NCBI GenBank assembly: GCA_002431395.1
Contig: DJEU01000032.1
Span: 124,001-188,000, forward strand
Direction of reading: 5' to 3'
From: Lachnoclostridium sp. UBA5890
GTDB lineage: Bacteria > Bacillota > Clostridia > Lachnospirales > Lachnospiraceae
DNA: 64,000 bases
Below, one piece after another: positions 1 to 8,507 of this stretch. The translations under genes were made by a program, and so were the position numbers. Each line of letters starts with the position of its first letter. Position 1 is the first letter of the stretch. The notes under the pieces are model-generated. The model saw only the letters and a program-made list of their open reading frames with translations. It was not told the origin of the DNA and made no database searches.

Positions 1-11
1 ATACTCTTTTT

Positions 12-16
12 CCTCC
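12..16 (-). promoter_or_regulatory. Ribosome binding site of a gene beyond the left edge
   Basis: A GGAGG on the minus strand lies 50 bases after the stop of the pseudouridine synthase. The last two visible minus-strand bases are AT, so an ATG could fall at the window edge; an ATG overlapping the GGAGG is also possible. The gene itself is not visible. Confidence 0.3.
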
Positions 17-65
17 ATTATATTGCTATTACCTGATTTTCAAAGACTATATCGGACTATCTTCT

Positions 66-665
66 CTATTTCTTAATAAAAATTTCACTTTTTTCACTTT
101 CTGTCAATTCCCGATATTTACCTTGACACAATGTGTCATCCAAGTACAAATTTCCAATAGCGATTCGTTTCAGATAAACCACATAACATCCCACCGCTTT
201 CAGCATCCGGCGGACCTGATGCTTTTTTCCTTCTGTAATTACAATTGTTCCGGAAAAAACTGCCTGATCTTTCCGATTTCCGATTCGGATTCCGCTTGCC
301 AGATCCACAATGTCTCCCAATGTTTTTGTTTCACACCGCTTGATCTTGGCCGGCTTGGCTGTCATCCCACGCAGTTCGACTCCGGTCTCGATCCGATGGA
401 TCTTTTCCTCGTCCAGTTCTCCCAATGCCCAAAAGAAATAGGTTTTTGGCACATGATTTTCCGGATGCATGATCTCCTGATTCCATTTTCCGTCATTGGT
501 AATAAGCAAAAGCCCTTCGGTATCTTTATCCAATCTTCCAACCGGATGAAGTCCTTTCACTTTTTCATTGGCAAAATATTCCATCACCGTTTTATGTGTC
601 TGATCGGTTACTGCTGTAATGCAGCCACGTGGTTTGTGAAACATATAATACTTCAACTCTTCCAT
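66..665 (-). CDS. Pseudouridine synthase, RsuA/RluB/E/F family
   Basis: A 199-residue enzyme that isomerises a uridine in ribosomal RNA to pseudouridine. The catalytic-domain motif GRLDKDTEGLLLITNDG, with the catalytic Asp after RL, lies near residues 42-58, and the family motif KHQVRRML lies in the C-terminal half. There is no obvious S4 RNA-binding domain at the N terminus, so it resembles the short RluE/RsuA-like forms. The ATG at 665 has GGAGG eight bases upstream; longer in-frame starts would run back through the tpiA terminator hairpin and were rejected. The rRNA target cannot be told from sequence. It follows tpiA with a hairpin in between. Confidence 0.88.
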   Translation of the reverse strand: MEELKYYMFHKPRGCITAVTDQTHKTVMEYFANEKVKGLHPVGRLDKDTEGLLLITNDGKWNQEIMHPENHVPKTYFFWALGELDEEKIHRIETGVELRGMTAKPAKIKRCETKTLGDIVDLASGIRIGNRKDQAVFSGTIVITEGKKHQVRRMLKAVGCYVVYLKRIAIGNLYLDDTLCQGKYRELTESEKSEIFIKK

Positions 666-684
666 AAAACCTCCAACGATAAAA

Positions 685-720
685 CGGCAGCACGGAATGA
701 AGAATTTCATTCCGGTGCCG
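685..720 (-). terminator. Hairpin after tpiA, probable terminator
   Basis: An inverted repeat (arms about 685-700 and 707-720, core GGAATGA/TCATTCC with GC-rich flanks) is followed on the minus strand by TTTT. It lies between the tpiA stop and the pseudouridine synthase start. The U tract is short, so termination may be partial. Confidence 0.55.
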
Positions 721-744
721 CCGCCATTGCAAACATTTTTTACA

Positions 745-1494
745 TTATTTGTAATTGACGATCTTACCAAAATCCGGTTTCAAAGAAGCACCACCTACAA
801 GTCCTCCGTCGATATCCGGTTTTGCAAACAATTCTGCTGCATTTCCGGCATTAACAGAACCGCCGTACTGAATACGGATCTCTGCGGCTGTCGCATCGTC
901 ATAAACTTCTGCGATACAGTCACGGATTGCCTTGCAGACTTCTTCTGCCTGATCGGATGTCGCTGTTTCACCGGTTCCGATTGCCCAGATTGGCTCATAA
1001 GCGATAACTGCTGTCTTTGCCTGATCTGCTGTCACATTCTGGAATGCGATCTTGATCTGCATACGGATCCAGTCAATGTAAATCCCCTGTTTTCTCTGTG
1101 TCAAACTTTCGCCACAGCAAATAATCGGTGTGATACCATGTTCAAATGCTTTGAGCACTTTCTTATTTACTGTCTCGTCTGTCTCGGCAAAATACTCACG
1201 TCTCTCAGAATGTCCAAGAACTACGTATTTTACTCCGGCATCGGTCAGCATATTTGGTGCGATCTCACCGGTATATGCTCCGCTTTCCTCAAAATACATA
1301 TTCTCAGCGCCAATCTGGATATTACTCCCTTGGGCTGCTTCCATACATGGAATAATGTCAATGGCCGGTACGCAGAATACTACGTCTACTTCATCATTTG
1401 CTACGAGTGGTTTTAACTCATTTACCAAAGCAACGGCTTCGGAAGGTGTCTTATTCATCTTCCAGTTGCCGGCGATAATTTTCTTTCTTGCCAT
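745..1494 (-). CDS. tpiA: Triosephosphate isomerase
   Basis: A 249-residue TIM-barrel enzyme interconverting dihydroxyacetone phosphate and glyceraldehyde 3-phosphate in the cytoplasm. Visible family motifs are AGNWKMN near the N terminus, GHSERR with the catalytic His, [11 protein letters not shown] with the catalytic Glu, and the phosphate-binding GGSVN and GGLVGGASL loops. Length is normal. The ATG at 1494 is preceded by GGAAG and places the start immediately before [12 protein letters not shown], as expected. It sits 40 bases after pgk and is the third gene of gap-pgk-tpiA. A phosphoglycerate mutase or enolase gene does not follow, unlike in many Firmicutes clusters. Confidence 0.97.
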   Translation of the reverse strand: MARKKIIAGNWKMNKTPSEAVALVNELKPLVANDEVDVVFCVPAIDIIPCMEAAQGSNIQIGAENMYFEESGAYTGEIAPNMLTDAGVKYVVLGHSERREYFAETDETVNKKVLKAFEHGITPIICCGESLTQRKQGIYIDWIRMQIKIAFQNVTADQAKTAVIAYEPIWAIGTGETATSDQAEEVCKAIRDCIAEVYDDATAAEIRIQYGGSVNAGNAAELFAKPDIDGGLVGGASLKPDFGKIVNYK

Positions 1495-1534
1495 GTTCCC
1501 GCTTCCTTTCTCACTAAAATACCTACTGTTTTTC

Positions 1535-2740
1535 TTATTTGTCGTCTGCTGCTGCAACACCAGGAAGTTCTTTACCTTCCAAGAATTCAAGAGAAGCTCC
1601 GCCACCTGTTGAGATGTGGGACATCTTGTCGCCATATCCAAGCTGGTTTACAGCTGCAGCACTGTCACCACCACCGATGATCGTGATAGCATCTGTCTCA
1701 GCAAGAGCTGCGGCAACGGCTTTTGTACCAGCTGCCAATGTAGGGTTTTCGAATACACCCATAGGTCCGTTCCAAACTACTGTCTTTGCTGTCTTTACAG
1801 CATCGGAGTACAATTCAACGGTCTTAGGTCCGATATCGCATCCCTCTTTGGAAGCATCCATCTGATCTGCTGCACATACTGTGGTATCTACAGGAGCATC
1901 GATTGGGTTAGGGAAATCTTCGATCATTACAGTATCTACAGGAAGAAGCAGTTTTTTACCAAGTTTTTCTGCCTTTTCCATCATTTCTTTACAATAATCA
2001 ATCTTGCTGTCGTCAACAAGTGATTTACCGATCTCATATCCTTTTGCTTTCAAGAATGTATATGCCATTCCACCGCCGATGATCAATGTATCACATTTCT
2101 CAAGAAGGTTAGAGATAACATTCAATTTGTCTGCCACTTTTGCTCCACCAAGGATAGCTACAAATGGTCTCTCTGGGCTGTTTACTGCATTTCCAAGGAA
2201 ATCAATCTCTTTCTGCATCAGGTAACCAACTACAGCAGTGTCAACATATTCTGTTACACCAACATTAGAGCAGTGTGCACGGTGTGCTGTACCAAATGCA
2301 TCATTTACAAATACGTCAGCAAGAGAAGCAAGTTCTTTGGAGAAAGCCTCTCCGTTCTTTGTCTCTTCTGCACGATAACGTGTATTCTCAAGAAGAACAA
2401 CATCTCCATCGTTCATAGCGGCTACTGCTGCTTTTGCATTGTCACCTACTACGTTAGCATCTGCTGCAAATTTTACTTCCTGTCCAAGAAGTTCGGAAAG
2501 ACGAACTGCAACCGGCGCAAGAGAAAGTTCTGGTTTTGGCTCTCCTTTTGGCTTGCCAAGGTGAGAACAAAGAATGACTTTTCCACCATCTTTGATCAAT
2601 TTCTGAATTGTAGGAAGAGCAGCTACAAGACGATTTTCGTCTGTGATCTTACCATCTTTCAAAGGAACATTGAAATCGCAGCGTACAAGAACTTTTTTGC
2701 CCTTTACATTGATATCATCTACTGATTTTTTGTTTAACAT
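1535..2740 (-). CDS. pgk: Phosphoglycerate kinase
   Basis: A 401-residue glycolytic kinase making ATP from 1,3-bisphosphoglycerate. The substrate motif RCDFNVPL (residues about 20-27), [29 protein letters not shown] and the nucleotide-binding GGGDSAAA near the C terminus are all present. Length is typical for bacterial Pgk. The ATG at 2740 has GAGG seven bases upstream. It is separated from gap by 128 bases containing a perfect hairpin with a T tract, so pgk-tpiA may be expressed below gap levels or depend on readthrough. Confidence 0.98.
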   Translation of the reverse strand: MLNKKSVDDINVKGKKVLVRCDFNVPLKDGKITDENRLVAALPTIQKLIKDGGKVILCSHLGKPKGEPKPELSLAPVAVRLSELLGQEVKFAADANVVGDNAKAAVAAMNDGDVVLLENTRYRAEETKNGEAFSKELASLADVFVNDAFGTAHRAHCSNVGVTEYVDTAVVGYLMQKEIDFLGNAVNSPERPFVAILGGAKVADKLNVISNLLEKCDTLIIGGGMAYTFLKAKGYEIGKSLVDDSKIDYCKEMMEKAEKLGKKLLLPVDTVMIEDFPNPIDAPVDTTVCAADQMDASKEGCDIGPKTVELYSDAVKTAKTVVWNGPMGVFENPTLAAGTKAVAAALAETDAITIIGGGDSAAAVNQLGYGDKMSHISTGGGASLEFLEGKELPGVAAADDK

Positions 2741-2801
2741 AATTTACCTCATTTCCGCGTAGCACGCATAACATTTTGAGCGGAATCCCCGCCTCATTTA
2801 A

Positions 2802-2835
2802 AAATGGGTCCGGTCCATACAGACCGGACCCATTT
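2802..2835 (-). terminator. Perfect 14-bp hairpin between gap and pgk
   Basis: The arms AAATGGGTCCGGTC (2802-2815) and its exact complement (2822-2835) flank a six-base loop. On the minus strand the hairpin runs into TTTTT. It has the form of an intrinsic terminator or attenuator inside the gap-pgk-tpiA group. Confidence 0.8.
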
Positions 2836-2868
2836 GGGTTTCAAATATGAATTGTGTTTGTCTTAAAC

Positions 2869-3882
2869 TTAAGCCAACTCGCTGAAGTATTTGATTGTTC
2901 TTACCATCTGGCTTGTGTAAGAGTTTTCGTTGTCATACCAAGATACAACCTGTACCTGTGTATTTCCATCATCCATAGGAGATACCATTGTCTGAGTTGC
3001 ATCGAAGATAGAACCAGCGGTAGCACCGATGATATCGGAAGATACGATTTCATCTTCATTGTAAGCATAAGACTCTGTCTGAGCTGCTTTCATAGCTGCG
3101 TTGATCTCATCAACAGTTACTTTTCCTTCAACAACTGCTACAAGGATAGTAGTAGAACCTGTAGGACATGGTACACGCTGAGCAGATCCGATCAATTTAC
3201 CATTCAACTCAGGAATTACAAGACCGATAGCCTTAGCAGCACCTGTGCTGTTTGGTACGATATTTACTGCAGCTGCACGAGATCTTCTAAGATCGCCTTT
3301 TCTCTGAGGACCATCCAATGTCATCTGATCTCCTGTATATGAGTGAATTGTGCTCATGATACCGGATTTGATTGGACGAAGGTCGTTCAATGCTTTAGCC
3401 ATAGGAGCCAAGCAGTTTGTTGTACAAGAAGCTGCAGAAATTACTGTATCTTCTGGTTTCAATGTGTCATGGTTTACGTTGTATACGATAGTAGGAAGGT
3501 CGTTTCCTGCTGGTGCGGAGATAACTACTTTACGAGCACCTGCTTTGATATGAGCAGAAGCTTTTTCTTTGGATGTATAGAATCCTGTACACTCAAGAAC
3601 TACGTCTACTTTAAGTTCTCCCCAAGGACAATTTGTTGCATCTGCCTCTTTGTAGATTTTGATTTCCTGTCCATCAACAATGATAGAATCATCTGTAGCA
3701 GAAACTTTGTCAGCCAGAGCATATTTACCCTGAGATGAGTCATATTTCAATAAGTGAGCAAGCATTTTAGGGCTTGTCAAGTCATTGATTGCTACTACTT
3801 CATATCCTTCTGCTCCAAACATCTGTCTGAAAGCAAGACGTCCGATACGTCCAAATCCATTAATCGCTACTTTTACTGCCAT
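2869..3882 (-). CDS. gap: Glyceraldehyde-3-phosphate dehydrogenase, type I
   Basis: A 337-residue NAD-dependent enzyme of glycolysis that oxidises and phosphorylates glyceraldehyde 3-phosphate. The Rossmann motif [13 protein letters not shown] is at residues 7-19, the catalytic Cys is in SCTTNCLAP near residue 155, and the C-terminal [13 protein letters not shown] motif is present. The ATG at 3882 has GGAGG nine bases upstream. It is the first gene of gap-pgk-tpiA and has a near-consensus promoter with a palindrome in its spacer, so it is probably controlled by a dedicated regulator. No cggR-like regulator gene lies next to it. Confidence 0.98.
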   Translation of the reverse strand: MAVKVAINGFGRIGRLAFRQMFGAEGYEVVAINDLTSPKMLAHLLKYDSSQGKYALADKVSATDDSIIVDGQEIKIYKEADATNCPWGELKVDVVLECTGFYTSKEKASAHIKAGARKVVISAPAGNDLPTIVYNVNHDTLKPEDTVISAASCTTNCLAPMAKALNDLRPIKSGIMSTIHSYTGDQMTLDGPQRKGDLRRSRAAAVNIVPNSTGAAKAIGLVIPELNGKLIGSAQRVPCPTGSTTILVAVVEGKVTVDEINAAMKAAQTESYAYNEDEIVSSDIIGATAGSIFDATQTMVSPMDDGNTQVQVVSWYDNENSYTSQMVRTIKYFSELA

Positions 3883-3948
3883 TTGTCGATTCCTCCTAAA
3901 ATTTACTTTTAAGTATGTTTGTTAAATTTTTTACAAACTCTTAAGTCT

Positions 3949-3977
3949 ATTCTAACCAATTTGGTTAAAAATTTCAA
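3949..3977 (-). promoter_or_regulatory. gap promoter with palindromic operator
   Basis: On the minus strand, TTGAAA (3972-3977) and TAGAAT (3949-3954) are exactly 17 bases apart. The spacer contains the perfect 15-base palindrome TAACCAAATTGGTTA (3953-3967). A repressor bound there would block RNA polymerase. The regulator is not identifiable from this window. Confidence 0.65.
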
Positions 3978-4019
3978 GTGGTAATTGCGTTTTTTCTCAT
4001 TTTTTTCTATTTTTGCTTT

Positions 4020-4210
4020 GTAACTATTCAGGACCCCCCGCCCATATTCGCATTTCGAACACTTCGTGTTCTTTCCCGCCTTTGACAAGGCTAAAAATGC
4101 TCATATGTGGTGGGGAGCCCTATTAGGATCTAAATGTATGGAAATCAAAGTCTCTTACGTGCAAGCACGACGATTCATTGATTCCCATACATTTGATCCT
4201 GAATAGTTAC
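4020..4210. repeat. Nested inverted-repeat element, about 190 bp
   Basis: The 330-base gap between the SleB-like gene and gap holds this element. Its ends are a perfect 14-base inverted repeat, GTAACTATTCAGGA (4020-4033) and its complement (4197-4210). Inside are GAACAC/GTGTTC with a three-base loop (4057-4071), an imperfect C-rich/G-rich pair (about 4034-4056 with 4094-4115), and a long arm pair (4126-4148 with 4178-4199). CGTGC/GCACG lies in the loop of that last pair. A 13-base copy of one end recurs at 10688-10700. No ORF is visible. It could be a MITE-like element or a structured RNA; the sequence alone does not decide. Confidence 0.7.
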
Positions 4211-4212
4211 TT

Positions 4213-4704
4213 TTATTTAAACTGGTGTCCGCTGATACGAAGTTTCGGACTGGAAAGTCTCTGGCTGAAGAAATGGTACTTTTTCATGCTCATTTTACGA
4301 CCTTTGTACGTTACCATGCGCTGTCCTTCCAGTACTTCCTGAGCAGCTTTCATACACTCTCTTCTGGCTCCGGAAGAATATTTTCCATTCTCCACGTTTT
4401 TGGTTTCTCTCGCAAATTTTCCCTGGCGGACCGGACTAAACTGTCCTCTCTGCTTAATTACTTTCAATACTGTATTCGGAAAACTTGAAGATTTTACACG
4501 GTTCATAACCACACAGCCAACAGCTACTTTTCCTGCGTAGCACTGATTGCCTGCTTCGCAGTAGATGATCGCTGCCATGTATTTTAAATCATTATCTGTA
4601 TATGATTTTTCTGCTGCCTGAGATGTCTGTGCCGGACTAACTGCCGCACATGCGATCACAAGAAGAAAAGTAAGGATTGTCTTTAACACTTTTTTTGAAA
4701 ACAT
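4213..4704 (-). CDS. Secreted SleB-like cell-wall hydrolase
   Basis: A 163-residue protein with an N-terminal signal peptide (KKVLKT, then a hydrophobic stretch ending near AQTSQAA) followed by a Hydrolase_2/SleB-type catalytic domain. The family Glu is in MAAIIYCEAGNQ, followed by GKVAVGCVVMNRV and QFSPV. SleB-family enzymes cut peptidoglycan glycan strands; whether this copy acts in germination or vegetative wall turnover is not shown. The ATG at 4704 is used because the longer TTG start overlaps the GGAGG, although the resulting spacing of 12 bases is long. WalR-like repeats lie 54-92 bases upstream. The repeat element begins 3 bases after its stop. Confidence 0.82.
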   Translation of the reverse strand: MFSKKVLKTILTFLLVIACAAVSPAQTSQAAEKSYTDNDLKYMAAIIYCEAGNQCYAGKVAVGCVVMNRVKSSSFPNTVLKVIKQRGQFSPVRQGKFARETKNVENGKYSSGARRECMKAAQEVLEGQRMVTYKGRKMSMKKYHFFSQRLSSPKLRISGHQFK

Positions 4705-4757
4705 AATAAAAATTAACCTCCATGTCAAAATGATATTTGTATCATTTTAGCAATATT

Positions 4758-4796
4758 TGTAATATATTTTGTTACGTTTTGTAACATTTATGTAAT
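4758..4796 (+). promoter_or_regulatory. Cluster of WalR-like TGTWAH boxes
   Basis: Four hexamers of the form TGTWAY start at 4758, 4770, 4780 and 4791, read on the plus strand. The last pair is TGTAAC-N5-TGTAAT, an exact match to the WalR (YycF) box TGTWAH-N5-TGTWAH. The site covers the expected -35 area of the SleB-like gene, where a -10 candidate TAAAAT (4744-4749) lacks a good -35, as expected for an activated promoter. Confidence 0.55.
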
Positions 4797-4842
4797 AATT
4801 ATAACATGAAAAAGAAATATTTCAACCCTTTTTTTCAAAAAA

Positions 4843-4871
4843 AATGAACGTTGCGTCTGCAAACGTTCATT
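4843..4871 (-). terminator. Terminator of thrC-hisA
   Basis: The perfect arms AATGAACGTT (4843-4852) and complement (4862-4871) form a hairpin with a nine-base loop. On the minus strand it is followed by a run of eight T, 30 bases after the hisA stop. Confidence 0.85.
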
Positions 4872-4900
4872 TTTCGGTATCTTCAAGATTGTTTCGAAAT

Positions 4901-5674
4901 TCACGAATAGTGTTTCAGCACCTCGTCAAATTTCATTTTTCCACCAAATAGATCTAAGGCACTTCCAATCGTGAAATCCATTTTTCCACCGGATAAAGAA
5001 TCCAGTTTTTCAAGATCAGAAAAAGATCCAATCCCTCCGGCATACGTTACCGGAAGTTTATTGCACCGGGACAGGATCTGAACCAGTTCACAATCAATAC
5101 CGGTTCCGGTTCCCTCCACGGCTACACCATGTACAAGATATTCATCACAATACCGGCTCAGCTCGTCCATCAGCGCCTCGTCGAGCGGTTGATCTGTAAA
5201 TTTCTGCCAGCGGTTTGTGACAATATAATAGGTTCCTTCTTTCGGACGGCAGCTCAAGTCAAGCACAAGGTGCTCTTTCCCAATTTCTTTGCGCAATGCC
5301 TCCAGACGGTCAAAATGAATCTTACCTTCCGCAAATACATAGGAAGTAACAATTACGTGACTGGCACCTGCTTTGATAAAATGCGCCGCATTTTCTACAG
5401 TAATACCGCCTCCGACCTGCAATCCACCCGGATAAGCAGCAAGGGCTTCTTCCGCCTGCCGTCTGTCTTCCTCATAATACTCGCTTCTTGTCGGATTTAA
5501 GAGGATCACATGCCCTCCGCGAAGATTTTTCTTCTTATATAAATCGGCATAATCCGCCGCACCCATCTCCGAGACAAAATTCTCTTTTGCCCGGTTTCCG
5601 GCATCCTGCAGACTGCCACCGACAATCTGCTTTACTTTTCCATTATGAATGTCGATACATGGTCGAAATTTCAT
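4901..5674 (-). CDS. hisA: HisA isomerase of the eukaryotic (HIS6) type
   Basis: A 257-residue TIM-barrel enzyme of histidine biosynthesis, isomerising ProFAR to PRFAR. It resembles yeast HIS6 rather than common bacterial HisA: the start RPCIDIHNGKVKQIVGGSL, NFVSE, LQVGGGIT, HVIVTSYVF, LDLSCR, VTYAGGIGS and the end FTIGSALDLFGG all parallel the eukaryotic form, which is a separate known subfamily. The ATG at 5674 has AGGAG nine bases upstream. It follows thrC by ten bases and shares its terminator. No other his gene is in the window. Function is assigned from family resemblance. Confidence 0.88.
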   Translation of the reverse strand: MKFRPCIDIHNGKVKQIVGGSLQDAGNRAKENFVSEMGAADYADLYKKKNLRGGHVILLNPTRSEYYEEDRRQAEEALAAYPGGLQVGGGITVENAAHFIKAGASHVIVTSYVFAEGKIHFDRLEALRKEIGKEHLVLDLSCRPKEGTYYIVTNRWQKFTDQPLDEALMDELSRYCDEYLVHGVAVEGTGTGIDCELVQILSRCNKLPVTYAGGIGSFSDLEKLDSLSGGKMDFTIGSALDLFGGKMKFDEVLKHYS

Positions 5675-5684
5675 CTTCTGTCTC

Positions 5685-7166
5685 CTATAAGCCAAGGATT
5701 TCTTTTACTGTTTTTTCCATTTCCGATTTGTCGCATACCTTGTCATGCAGAATCGGAGCGGTACGAATCTCCTCAATTGCCTGCGGTACTTTCACACCGG
5801 AAAGTTTATTTAATTCATCTACGAGTTCAAAATCCGTCATACTGTCATATTTTTCATCGATGGAATCCATAACACTTCTTGTAAATTTGTATGGACTTGC
5901 TGTCGATGCGATTACCGTCTTTACACCGGTTTTTGCAGCCTTCTGATAATATACATTGCTTGCAACTGCGGTGTGTGTATCCATAATATAACCTGTCTTA
6001 TCATAAACATCTTTGATCGTTGCATGGGTTTCCTCTTCGGAAGCAAATCCACCGACAAAATCTGCCAGTTTTTCTTTCATTTCCGGCGTAATGCTGTACT
6101 CGCCTTTTGTCGTCAAAGCATCCATAAAGGCTTTGGTCTGTGCAGCATCTTCCCCGGTAATACGGTAGATCAGACGCTCCAAGTTGCTTGAGATCAAAAT
6201 ATCCATCGATGGTGATGTCGTAAGAATAAATTCTCTCTTACGGTCATATGTACCTGTCTGGAAGAAATCAAACAATACTTTATTTTCATTGGAAGCACAA
6301 TACAAAGTTTCAATTGGAATTCCCATATTTTTTGCATAATATGCCGCAAGAATGTTACCAAAATTTCCGGTTGGAACAACAACATTCATCTTCTCTCCGG
6401 CTTTCAGTTCGCCCTGACGGAGAAGCTGTCCATAGGCATATACATAATATACGATCTGTGGAACCAAACGACCGATATTGATGGAGTTTGCAGAAGAGAA
6501 CTGATATCCTGCCGCATCCATTTCTTTGGCAAGTTCTTTCGAATTAAACATCTGTTTTACGCCCGTCTGAGCATCATCGAAGTTTCCGATGATTCCGACA
6601 ACATTGGTGTTTTTTCCCTTTTGGGTCAGCATCTGTTTTTCCTGAATCGGACTTACTCCGTTTTTCGGATAAAATACAATAATGCTTGTGCCTTCTACAT
6701 CTGCAAATCCGGCAAGTGCAGCTTTTCCTGTATCTCCGGAAGTCGCTGTCAAAATAACGATTTCATTTTTTACTCCGTTTTTCTTTGCGGATGTTGTCAT
6801 CAGATATGGCAGAATTGACAATGCCATGTCCTTAAAAGCAATCGTTTTCCCATGGAACAATTCCAGATAAAACGCACCGTCTTTTTTCACCAATGGTGCA
6901 ATTTCTTTGGTATCAAATTTATCGTCATAAGCACCATGAATACAATGAAGCAGTTCTTCTTTAGTGAAATCTGACAAAAACAGTTTCATTACTTCATATG
7001 CAGTTTCCTGATAAGAAAGCCCTGCCAGTTTCTCCAATTCTACATCCAGTGCAGGAATGGAATCCGGCACAAACAATCCGCCATCGTCTGCCAGTCCTTT
7101 CAAAATCGCCTGGGAAGCGGTCACTTTTTCACTGTTGCTTCTTGTACTTTTGTACATGATACTCAT
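5685..7166 (-). CDS. thrC: Threonine synthase
   Basis: A 493-residue PLP enzyme converting O-phosphohomoserine to threonine. The N-terminal Thr_synth_N-type segment (MYKSTRSNSE, DGGLFVP) is followed by the PLP lysine motif HGKTIAFKDMAL near residue 110, ATSGDTGKAAL, and the phosphate-binding PTGNFGNILAAYYAK. Length fits the long-form family. Of two nearby ATGs, 7166 has GGAGG six bases upstream. A consensus promoter lies at 7233-7261. It is cotranscribed with hisA; no T-box or other leader structure was seen. Confidence 0.95.
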   Translation of the reverse strand: MSIMYKSTRSNSEKVTASQAILKGLADDGGLFVPDSIPALDVELEKLAGLSYQETAYEVMKLFLSDFTKEELLHCIHGAYDDKFDTKEIAPLVKKDGAFYLELFHGKTIAFKDMALSILPYLMTTSAKKNGVKNEIVILTATSGDTGKAALAGFADVEGTSIIVFYPKNGVSPIQEKQMLTQKGKNTNVVGIIGNFDDAQTGVKQMFNSKELAKEMDAAGYQFSSANSINIGRLVPQIVYYVYAYGQLLRQGELKAGEKMNVVVPTGNFGNILAAYYAKNMGIPIETLYCASNENKVLFDFFQTGTYDRKREFILTTSPSMDILISSNLERLIYRITGEDAAQTKAFMDALTTKGEYSITPEMKEKLADFVGGFASEEETHATIKDVYDKTGYIMDTHTAVASNVYYQKAAKTGVKTVIASTASPYKFTRSVMDSIDEKYDSMTDFELVDELNKLSGVKVPQAIEEIRTAPILHDKVCDKSEMEKTVKEILGL

Positions 7167-7232
7167 AATATTCCTCCATTTCTGCGTACATTTCGGCACG
7201 CATTGCATTTTACACAAACTAATTGCTTTCTC

Positions 7233-7261
7233 ATTGTAACATTTTTTTCATTCTTTTACAA
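7233..7261 (-). promoter_or_regulatory. thrC promoter
   Basis: TTGTAA (7256-7261) and TACAAT (7233-7238) on the minus strand are 17 bases apart. They lie between the stop of the upstream SleB-like gene and the thrC ATG, about 67 bases before the start codon. Confidence 0.7.
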
Positions 7262-7268
7262 TAACTTT

Positions 7269-7982
7269 CTATTTGAAAAATTCATGACAGCCATGCTGTG
7301 CTACTTTTGTGAGATCCCGGTCAAACCAGGCGACATTTTTCGGGTCGGATGCGCTTCGGCACATAAAGTACAATGCCCCTTTCGAGATATCCTTTCCCGC
7401 CAGCGCCTGTTTTACCGCCTTTTTTGTCTTGTCCGAAACCGTCACACGGTAATATCTACCATTGGAAACCGGCGAAAACTGGTATCTTCCGGCACGATTG
7501 GCAAACACCACACCTTTTACGGTATCGGGAAAATGTTTGGAATGAACACGGTTCAAAATCACATTTGCCACCAGAATCCGTCCTTCCAGATCCTGATCTC
7601 CTGCCTCAGCTTCCACAATCCGTTCCAAGATCTGACGCTCTTCCTGACGCCTCTTCTCTTCATGGCGTTTGCGTTCCTGACGTTTGCGCTCTTTTTCTTC
7701 GCGTTCCCGCTGTTTTTCCTCAAACTGCTTTTCTTCCGCAGCATACGAAGCTTCCTGTTCCGAATACCGGCGTACCTGTGTATCGCACCAGCACTTCACC
7801 GCCTCTTCCCTTGCCTGCGTTTCCTTGACAGCTGACTGGTTCTCCTGCGTCACCTCGTCCTGCAGCACAATGGCTTCGGTCGCTTCCGGTTCTTTTTCCG
7901 GTAAATTTTTCCATGCTCCTGATATGAGAATGACAGCCGCAGCTCCCATACTTATTCCATATAACTTTATTTTTTGAATCAT
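7269..7982 (-). CDS. SleB-like hydrolase with long charged linker
   Basis: A 237-residue protein. Residues 1-25 form a membrane anchor or signal segment. Residues about 60-120 are very rich in Glu, Lys and Arg and probably form a helical or coiled-coil stalk. Residues about 118-237 are a Hydrolase_2/SleB-type domain (ERIVEAEAGDQ with the family Glu, GRILVANVILNRV, YQFSPV). The predicted role is peptidoglycan hydrolysis at the cell surface. The ATG at 7982 has AAAGGAG seven bases upstream, and a perfect WalR-type box lies 49-65 bases upstream. It ends just before the thrC promoter. It is a paralogue of the hydrolase at 4213-4704 but has a quite different N-terminal half. Confidence 0.83.
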   Translation of the reverse strand: MIQKIKLYGISMGAAAVILISGAWKNLPEKEPEATEAIVLQDEVTQENQSAVKETQAREEAVKCWCDTQVRRYSEQEASYAAEEKQFEEKQREREEKERKRQERKRHEEKRRQEERQILERIVEAEAGDQDLEGRILVANVILNRVHSKHFPDTVKGVVFANRAGRYQFSPVSNGRYYRVTVSDKTKKAVKQALAGKDISKGALYFMCRSASDPKNVAWFDRDLTKVAQHGCHEFFK

Positions 7983-8030
7983 ACATATACTCCTTTCATA
8001 GTTTAGAGTATATGCATTTTTTGCAAAGTT

Positions 8031-8047
8031 ATTACAAAAGTATTACA
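8031..8047 (-). promoter_or_regulatory. WalR-like box upstream of SleB-like gene
   Basis: The minus strand reads TGTAAT, five bases, TGTAAT: a perfect direct repeat matching the WalR consensus. Its near end is 18 bases upstream of a -10 candidate TATACT (8007-8012), so it covers the -35 position. The box overlaps the last bases of smpB. Confidence 0.6.
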
Positions 8048-8507
8048 AATTTCTCACTTTGAATTCCCGCTCGGCAGCACGACGCTGATCTTTCTTTGCG
8101 ATATCTTCACGCTTGTCATACAGTTTTTTACCTTTGGCAAGTGCAATCTCCACTTTGATCAGGCTTCCTTTAAAATATACCTGGAGCGGAACCAGCGTAT
8201 ATCCTTTTTGTGACATTTTACCGATCATTTTGCGGATCTCGCTGCGATGCAGTAAAAGTTTCCGCACACGAAGCGGATCCTTATTGAATATATTTCCTTT
8301 TTCGTAAGGGCTCACATGCATTCCGTAGATAAATACTTCTCCTTTTTCCACGCGGATAAATGATTCTTTAATGCTGCAATGTCCCATTCGCATGGATTTT
8401 ACTTCCGTTCCATGCAGTTCAATCCCGGCTTCATATTTTTCTTCAATAAAATAATCATGCCACGCTTTTTTATTATTTGCAATCAAGCGAATACTTTCTT
8501 TACTCAT
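8043..8507 (-). CDS. smpB: SsrA-binding protein SmpB
   Basis: A 154-residue OB-fold protein that binds tmRNA and carries it to stalled ribosomes for trans-translation. Motifs are [20 protein letters not shown] at the start, [30 protein letters not shown], and the basic C-terminal tail [14 protein letters not shown]. The ATG at 8507 overlaps the rnr stop by eight bases (ATGAGTAA), so translation is probably coupled. The tmRNA gene itself was not found in the adjacent sequence. Confidence 0.97.
   Translation of the reverse strand: MSKESIRLIANNKKAWHDYFIEEKYEAGIELHGTEVKSMRMGHCSIKESFIRVEKGEVFIYGMHVSPYEKGNIFNKDPLRVRKLLLHRSEIRKMIGKMSQKGYTLVPLQVYFKGSLIKVEIALAKGKKLYDKREDIAKKDQRRAAEREFKVRNL

Noticed and set aside
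7167..7268. Possible T-box or attenuator before thrC
   Set aside because: The 5' region is short and AT-rich, with a plain promoter and no T-box sequence or hairpin.
7983..8042. tmRNA gene next to smpB
   Set aside because: Only 60 bases separate smpB from the next gene, and they contain promoter elements; no tmRNA-like ends were seen.
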